Below, piece by piece: positions 58,219-64,000 of a DNA stretch of 64,000 nt (positions are counted from its first letter, which is position 1; each line of letters begins with the position of its first letter). The notes beneath the pieces were generated by a model. It worked only from the letters and a program-made list of their open reading frames with translations. It was not told where the DNA came from and did no database searches. The position numbers and the translations under genes are program-made. The stretch spans positions 186,001 to 250,000 of the forward strand of contig NZ_FZOH01000002.1 in the NCBI RefSeq assembly GCF_900188205.1, read 5' to 3'. The DNA is from Geodermatophilus saharensis (GTDB lineage Bacteria; Actinomycetota; Actinomycetes; Mycobacteriales; Geodermatophilaceae).

Positions 58219-59369
58219 CCGCCGCTCGTCTCCAGCTCGGCGCCCGCCGGGGGGCGCGGGTCGTCACGGTCGTCGAGCCAGCCCTCGGGCAGCGCCACCG
58301 GCCGCGGGCTGCTGGTGCGCCCGCGCGGCCCGCCGAGGACCGCCGTCGGGTAGGGCTGGTCCTCGATGCGGTCGAGCAGGCCGGCCAGCTCGTCGAGCGA
58401 GCTGACCATGGCCAGGGCACGGCGGACGTCGGAGCCGACCGAGAAGCCCTTGAGGTACCAGGCGACGTGCTTGCGGAAGTCGGTGCAGCCGTGCAGCTCG
58501 CCCTGCCCGGCCGACAGCAGCTGCGCGTGCCGGTGCATGACGGCGGCCACCTCCCGCAGCGTCGGCAGCGCCCGTCGCGGGGAGCCGGCGAAGGCGGCGG
58601 CCAGGTCGCCGAACAGCCACGGCCGGCCCAGGCACCCCCGCCCGATGACGACGCCCGCGCAGCCGGTGGTGTCGACCATCCGCAGCGCGTCGTCGGCCTC
58701 CCAGACGTCGCCGTTGCCGAGGACCGGGATGTCGACGGCCTCGACCAGCCGGGCGATGGGCGCCCAGTCGGCGGTGCCGCTGTAGAGCTGGTCGGCGGTG
58801 CGCCCGTGCAGGGTGATCGCCGCGGCGCCCTCGTCCTGCGCGATCCGGCCGGCGTCGAGGTAGGTGACGTGGTCGGCGTCGATGCCGATGCGGGTCTTGA
58901 CGGTGACCGGCACGTCGCGGGCGGCGCGGACCGCGGCACGGACGATGTCGCGGAACAGGACCCGCCGCCACGGCAGGGCCGAGCCCCCGCCCTTGCGGGT
59001 CACCTTGGGCACCGGGCAGCCGAAGTTCAGGTCGACGTGCGCCGGGCGGGTGCCGGCGACCTCCTCGTCGACGAGCATCTCCACCGCCCGCCCCACGGTG
59101 GCCGGGTCGACGCCGTAGAGCTGCACGGAGAAGCCGGCCGCCGCCTCCTCCGGCGTGGCCCGGATCATCCGCAGCGTCTTCTCGTTGCGCTCGACCAGCG
59201 CCCGCGTGGTGATCATCTCGCAGACGTAGAGGCCGGCGCCGAACTCGCGGCACAGGGTGCGGAACGCCGGGTTGGTGATGCCGGCCATCGGCGCCAGCAC
59301 CACCGCGGGGTCCACGGTGAGCGGCCCCAGCCGCAGCGGGGCGACCGCCGGCGCCAGGGTGCTCGTCAC
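58215..59369 (-). CDS. dus: tRNA-dihydrouridine synthase
   Basis: 384 residues, Dus family FMN enzyme. Motifs: VLAPMAGITNPAFRTLCREF, DLNFGCPVPKVTRKGGGSAL with the catalytic cysteine, VTVKTRIGIDADHVTYLDAG, ITLHGRTADQLYSGTADW and GNGDVWEADDALRMVDTTGC, GVVIGRGCLGRPWLFGDLAA. Reduces specific uridines in tRNA. The GTG at 59369 fits the family; the longer ATG frame would cross the palindrome at 59396. Confidence 0.92.
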   Translation of the reverse strand: MTSTLAPAVAPLRLGPLTVDPAVVLAPMAGITNPAFRTLCREFGAGLYVCEMITTRALVERNEKTLRMIRATPEEAAAGFSVQLYGVDPATVGRAVEMLVDEEVAGTRPAHVDLNFGCPVPKVTRKGGGSALPWRRVLFRDIVRAAVRAARDVPVTVKTRIGIDADHVTYLDAGRIAQDEGAAAITLHGRTADQLYSGTADWAPIARLVEAVDIPVLGNGDVWEADDALRMVDTTGCAGVVIGRGCLGRPWLFGDLAAAFAGSPRRALPTLREVAAVMHRHAQLLSAGQGELHGCTDFRKHVAWYLKGFSVGSDVRRALAMVSSLDELAGLLDRIEDQPYPTAVLGGPRGRTSSPRPVALPEGWLDDRDDPRPPAGAELETSGG

Positions 59370-59395
59370 GCCGTCCAGGGTAGGCGGGCCCTGTC

Positions 59396-59417
59396 GTGCA
59401 CTTCCGCGGAAGTGCAC
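59396..59417. repeat. Palindrome, CACTTCCGCGGAAGTG family, copy 2
   Basis: A perfect 22-base palindrome centred on CCGCGG, with core CACTTCCGCGGAAGTG, 6 bases before the vapC stop end and 27 bases upstream of the dus start. Same core as at 415-432 and in the hairpin at 61342-61391. Confidence 0.88.
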
Positions 59418-59422
59418 AGCGG

Positions 59423-59827
59423 TCACGCCGGCTCCGGCACCGTCCGCAGCCCGGTGTGCCGGGCGAGGACGGTGAAGTCGCGGTCACGGTGCAGGACGCC
59501 GACCCCGTGCCGCAGCGCCACGGCGGCCACGACGCAGTCGGTGAGCGAGCGCGGCGTCTCCCCCGCCCGCCGGCAGGCCCGGTACAGGGCGGCGGCGGTC
59601 TCCACGTCGACCGGGGACTCCTGGCGGAGCAGCTCGGCGCCGGCGAGGAAGCGGGCGAGCTGCCCGGCGCGCTCCTCGGCGGTCGTCCCGGCGAGGACCT
59701 CCAGGAGGACGACGTCGGTGGCCGCGGCCTCCCCGCGGGCGATCAGCCCGTGCAGCAGGTCGGTCTCGACGCCCTCCTCCCCGCGCAGGTAGGCGATCCA
59801 GACCGAGGAGTCGACGAGGACGGTCAC
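59423..59827 (-). CDS. vapC: VapC-type PIN domain toxin
   Basis: 134 residues. PIN acidic residues: D6 in VLVDSSVWIAYLRGEE, E in VVLLEVLAGTTAEE (about 43), D in RSLTDCVVAAVALRHGVGVL (about 96) and D in HRDRDFTVLA (about 114-116). It is an endoribonuclease toxin neutralised by the VapB product encoded just upstream; the GTG overlaps the vapB stop. Confidence 0.9.
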   Translation of the reverse strand: MTVLVDSSVWIAYLRGEEGVETDLLHGLIARGEAAATDVVLLEVLAGTTAEERAGQLARFLAGAELLRQESPVDVETAAALYRACRRAGETPRSLTDCVVAAVALRHGVGVLHRDRDFTVLARHTGLRTVPEPA

Positions 59828-60069
59828 CCGTGCGCGGCGGGGCCCACCGGCCACTGCCCGGCCAGCTCCTCGGCCTCCCCGCGGCGGGTCCCGTCGAGGT
59901 CGCCGTCCCACCCGCTGCCCTGCATCGCGTGCATCTCGCGGGGCGTCATGGGCGCCGCGCTGACCTGGCGGAGCGCGAAGTCGACGGCGTCCTTCTTGGT
60001 GCGCAGGCCGTACCGGCGCATGACCCGGCCGACCAGGTCGTCGTCGATGTCGATGGTCGTCCGGCCCAC
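59824..60069 (-). CDS. vapB: VapB-type antitoxin
   Basis: 81 residues. Ribbon-helix-helix DNA-binding start RTTIDIDDDLVGRVMRRYGL, then RTKKDAVDFALRQ, and a flexible C-terminus (DGDLDGTRRGEAEELAGQWP) that would bind the toxin. The stop overlaps vapC by four bases. GTG start at 60069. A palindrome 10 bases upstream is the likely autoregulation site. Confidence 0.88.
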   Translation of the reverse strand: MGRTTIDIDDDLVGRVMRRYGLRTKKDAVDFALRQVSAAPMTPREMHAMQGSGWDGDLDGTRRGEAEELAGQWPVGPAAHG

Positions 60070-60078
60070 GGGCCCACC

Positions 60079-60094
60079 TACACATCGAGGTGTA
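60079..60094 (-). promoter_or_regulatory. Probable VapB operator
   Basis: TACACATCGAGGTGTA, a 16-base dyad with one mismatched pair centred on TCGA, lies 10 bases upstream of the vapB start. Ribbon-helix-helix antitoxins bind such short inverted repeats to repress their own operon. Confidence 0.55.
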
Positions 60095-60176
60095 CGCGTG
60101 TGCCCGACCGGCGGACGTGTCGAGGGCGTCCGAGTCGGGCACTGCGGTTCTCCCCACCCGGAGGTCAGGAGGACGC

Positions 60177-61337
60177 GTGTCGAGGTCAGCGCTGCTCCCG
60201 TCCGCGGGCGCGCCGGTGCCCGGCGTGGAGCGCATCGCCGTCCTGCGCGCGAACCTGCTCGGCGACCTGGTGATGACCCTCCCGGCGCTCGCCGCGCTGC
60301 GGGCTGCCCACCCCGACGCGGAGATCACCTACCTGGGCCGGCCGTGGCACGCCGAGCTGCTCGAGGGCCGGCCCGGGCCGTGGGACCGCGTGGTCGCCGT
60401 CCCGCCGTGGCCCGGGGTCCACGACGCGCCGGGCGCCTCCCGCGACGGCCCCGAGGTGCAGCGCTTCCTGCGTGCGCAGCGGGCCGAGGGCTACGACCTG
60501 GCGCTGCAGCTGCACGGTGGGGGCGGTAACTCCAACCCGCTGGTGACCGCTCTGGGCGCTCGGGTCACCGCCGGCGCCCGGGACGCGGGAGCCCCGCCGC
60601 TGGACCGCTGGCTGCCCTACGTCTACGACCAGCACGAGGTGCTGCGCTGCTTGGAGCTGGTCGGGCTGGTGGGCGCGGTGCCGGTCACCCTGGAGCCGCG
60701 GCTGGCGGTCACCCCGGCCGACGCCGCGGCCGCCGACGCCGTCCTGCCCGCCGGGCCGGAGCCGCTGGTCGCGCTGCACCCCGGCGCCAGCGACCCGCGG
60801 CGCCGCTGGCCGGCCTCCTGCTTCGCGGCGGTCGCCGGCGCCCTCGTCGCCGACGGTGTGCGGGTGGTGCTGGTGGGCTCGGGCGCCGACGACCGGCGGG
60901 CGGCCGACGCGATCCGCGCGGCGGCGCCGGCGCCGGTGCTCGACCTGGTCGGTCGGCTGTCGCTGGGGGCGCTGGCCGGCGTCCTGGCGCGCTGCCGGGT
61001 GGTGGTCGCCAACGACTCCGGGCCGCGGCACCTCGCCGCAGCGGTGGGGACGGCGACCGTCGGCGTCTTCCTCGAGCACAACCTGCTCAACGCCGGGCCG
61101 CTCTCCCGGCGGCGGCACCGCGTCGCCGTCTCCACCCGCACCGACTGCCCGGTCTGCGGGGTCGACCAGAGCCGGTCCCGCTGCGGGCACGACCGGTCCC
61201 TGGTGGCCGGCGTCCCGGTCCGGGCCGTCCTGGCCGCGGCCCGGGACCTGCTCGAGGACGGCGGCCCCGCGGTGCACCCGGCCGCCCCCGCCGTCGCGCC
61301 GCAGCGGCAGCGCCCGGGCCGGCGCGCGGCCCGGTAG
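60177..61337 (+). CDS. Glycosyltransferase family 9 (heptosyltransferase-like)
   Basis: 386 residues. N-terminal domain VERIAVLRANLLGDLVMTLP and TYLGRPWHAELLEG; C-terminal domain ALHPGASDPRRRWP, the lysine-free variant of the nucleotide-sugar loop, and VVVANDSGPRHLAAAVGTAT. Four late cysteines (DCPVCGVDQSRSRCGHD) resemble a small metal site seen in actinobacterial members. It probably transfers a sugar to an envelope or secreted glycan. GTG at 60177 with AGGAGG. Confidence 0.87.
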   Translation: MSRSALLPSAGAPVPGVERIAVLRANLLGDLVMTLPALAALRAAHPDAEITYLGRPWHAELLEGRPGPWDRVVAVPPWPGVHDAPGASRDGPEVQRFLRAQRAEGYDLALQLHGGGGNSNPLVTALGARVTAGARDAGAPPLDRWLPYVYDQHEVLRCLELVGLVGAVPVTLEPRLAVTPADAAAADAVLPAGPEPLVALHPGASDPRRRWPASCFAAVAGALVADGVRVVLVGSGADDRRAADAIRAAAPAPVLDLVGRLSLGALAGVLARCRVVVANDSGPRHLAAAVGTATVGVFLEHNLLNAGPLSRRRHRVAVSTRTDCPVCGVDQSRSRCGHDRSLVAGVPVRAVLAAARDLLEDGGPAVHPAAPAVAPQRQRPGRRAAR

Positions 61338-61341
61338 GACG

Positions 61342-61391
61342 GCGTGCACTTCCGCGGATCTGCACGGGGGCAGATCCGCGGAAGTGCACGC
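61342..61391. terminator. Long perfect hairpin carrying the CACTTCCGCGGA repeat, copy 3
   Basis: Arms of 22 bases (61342-61363 and 61370-61391) pair perfectly around a loop of six (ACGGGG). It lies between the convergent glycosyltransferase and glyS genes, 5 bases after one stop and 2 before the other. Each arm contains GTGCACTTCCGCGGA, linking it to the repeats at 413-458 and 59396-59417. Confidence 0.9.
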
Positions 61392-61392
61392 G

Positions 61393-62793
<1,401 letters not shown>

Positions 62794-62946
62794 GAGCTCG
62801 GTGCTCCATCCGGCTGGCGGTCGGCGGCTGACCCGCCCACGGTAGTCGGGCGGCACGTGGCGTCGCCGTCCGTCCCCGGCCACACTGGCCCCCCTGGGCG
62901 GCGCCGAGACGCCGCCGGGGGCCGGCGGCCACGCCGAGGAGGTCCG

Positions 62947-63432
62947 GTGGCCAGGTCAGACCGCCCCCGAGCCGCCGGGGACACCCCGCTGGAGGACGTC
63001 GCCGCCGCGTTCCCCCACGCGCCACCACCCGCGCCCCGAGGTCCGGGACGTGCCCGAGGAGCCGCGCCGGTACCTGCGGCTGATCGGCCCGGGCGTCGTC
63101 GCCGCCGACGTCATCACGACCTCCTACGCCCGCGACGCCGAGGAGAGCGAGGTCTACTCGGCACTGGTGTGGGGCCTGATCCTCATCGGCGTCGTGGTCC
63201 TGCTCGCCGGCCTCGACCATCAGCTGGTGCTGCTGGTCATCTCCGCCGTCGTCGGCGGGTTCATGATGTTCCTCTACGCGGGCCTGCTGATCCTGGTCGA
63301 ACCGCAGGATCCTGCCCGCACCGATCCGGGTGCGGGGCGTGCGGCTGGGTGCCCTGGTGGGCGATCCTGCTGTTCGGCACGCTGTCGGTGCTCACCTTCC
63401 GCGCCCCGCTGCAGACCCTCTCCGGCGGCTGA
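62947..63432 (+). pseudogene. Nramp-like metal transporter remnant
   Basis: Begins GTG at 62947 with an acidic start (SDRPRAAGDTPLEDVAAAFP), then shifts frame near 63010 to DVPEEPRRYLRLIGPGVVAA, and later ALVWGLILIGVVVLLAG and LVISAVVGGFMMFLYAGLLI. Near 63300 another frame carries NRRILPAPIRVRGVRLGALV, and a third shift near 63359 gives AILLFGTLSVLTFRAPLQ and the stop. The end looks like the C-terminus of Nramp-type transporters, but the middle of a normal 400-residue protein is missing. So there are at least three frameshifts and a large deletion. Confidence 0.6.
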
Positions 63433-63442
63433 CCGGGCCGCG

Positions 63443-64000
63443 TCAGGCCTCCGTGTACCCGCAGACGGCCGGCCCGCCCTCGTCGACGACGGTGACGACG
63501 AAGGAGGCCTGGCTGCCGTCGTCGAGGGTGACGTCGAAGGTGACCTCGTCGACGTCGCCCGCGGGTGCCGCGCCGGTGGCCGTGCCCTCGGTGATCTGCC
63601 CGCCGAGGAAGGCGTCGAAGTCGGCCAGCAGCGCGGCGGCGTCGGGGAGCTGGGCCTGCCCGTCGGCGCACAGGTCGGCGCGGGCCGTCTCGCCGTCTCG
63701 GTTCACCACCGCCTGCACCCAGGCCGCGGCGAACTCCGGGCTCTCGGGGAGGTTGAGCTCACCGGCGCCGGCCCCGCCGCCCCCGCCGCCGGTGGGTGTC
63801 CCCGCGCCGCCGCCGAAGCCGCCCCCGCCGGTGGGCCCGGCCGGCGACGACGGCGCCGAGGACGAGGTCGGTGCGCTCGAGGAGGCGGTCGCCGAGGTGC
63901 TCGCCGGCGCCGCCCCGGTGCCGCCGTCGTCCCGGTTCAGCAGCAGGACGGCCAGCACGCCGCCGCCGACGAGCAGGACGCCGAGCGCGGCGAGCAGGGC
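63443..64000 (-). CDS. Membrane-anchored protein with glycine/serine linker (5' end outside window)
   Basis: At least 185 residues; the frame continues to the right edge, so the start is outside. A hydrophobic segment (LLAALGVLLVGGGVLAVLLL) is followed by low-complexity STSATASSSAPTSSSAPSSP and a glycine-rich linker, then a domain with ESPEFAAAWVQAVVNRDGET and the C-terminal VTLDDGSQASFVVTVVDEGG, ending PAVCGYTEA. The domain resembles that of the protein at 57754-58218. Function unknown. Confidence 0.75.
   Translation of the reverse strand, partial: ALLAALGVLLVGGGVLAVLLLNRDDGGTGAAPASTSATASSSAPTSSSAPSSPAGPTGGGGFGGGAGTPTGGGGGGAGAGELNLPESPEFAAAWVQAVVNRDGETARADLCADGQAQLPDAAALLADFDAFLGGQITEGTATGAAPAGDVDEVTFDVTLDDGSQASFVVTVVDEGGPAVCGYTEA

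Overview
The window is chromosomal DNA of a very high-G+C actinobacterium, most likely from the Geodermatophilaceae (Blastococcus, Geodermatophilus or Modestobacter type). This is inferred from GTG-rich starts, GTGA/ATGA stop-start overlaps, a class E sortase with its small partner, an actinobacterial DUF3097 gene, NDMA-type alcohol dehydrogenases, DUF2382/DUF2786/DUF4383 proteins and an LCP protein. Most of it reads as ordinary core genome, with one clearly foreign block at about 45.3-52.4 kb.

Layout. 0-10.5 kb: the edge of an iron alcohol dehydrogenase, an FAD monooxygenase, sortase E, two zinc NDMA-type alcohol dehydrogenases, an acyl-CoA synthetase with a divergent GAF-LuxR regulator, and a MoxR-VWA fusion. 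10.6-14.4 kb: a minus-strand operon moxR-coxE-xdhC-MOSC, a molybdo-enzyme maturation set without its structural enzyme. 14.5-21.2 kb: a DUF2382 stress protein, DUF3097, an aldo/keto reductase, an MFS/GNAT pair and an unknown secreted protein. 21.4-31.4 kb: moaA-moaD, two CNNM/CorC membrane proteins, a SpoIIE-type phosphatase, then a TOBE regulator, modABC, a mocA-like gene and moaE. Molybdate import, cofactor synthesis and enzyme maturation therefore all lie within about 20 kb. 31.5-45.3 kb: DUF2786, a RecQ-like helicase, an AtzG-like/amidase/carbamoyltransferase group, an acyl-CoA dehydrogenase, small regulators, an azoreductase with a palindromic promoter region, an LCP protein and exonuclease III.

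45.3-52.4 kb is a patchwork of insertion sequences and decayed genes between exonuclease III and the 3' end of a tRNA-Asn gene. It holds an intact IS481 element, an IS3 element with a frameshifted transposase, a truncated IS110 transposase, pentapeptide-repeat remnants, a HEPN-motif gene with a late frameshift, and several lower-G+C ORFs of unknown role. No integrase was found.

52.5-64 kb returns to core genes: dnaG, unknown membrane proteins, a DUF218 protein, dus, a vapBC pair, a family 9 glycosyltransferase, glyS, a decayed transporter gene and the edge of a secreted or membrane protein.

The most striking feature is a mini-intein of about 163 residues in DnaG primase, inserted directly before the third cysteine/histidine ligand of the zinc-binding CHC2 motif, so the zinc site can form only after splicing. 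A second theme is a set of long, perfect intergenic palindromes, including one family (core CACTTCCGCGGAAGTG) found at three places and another (core GAGATCACGTGATCTC) found twice side by side.
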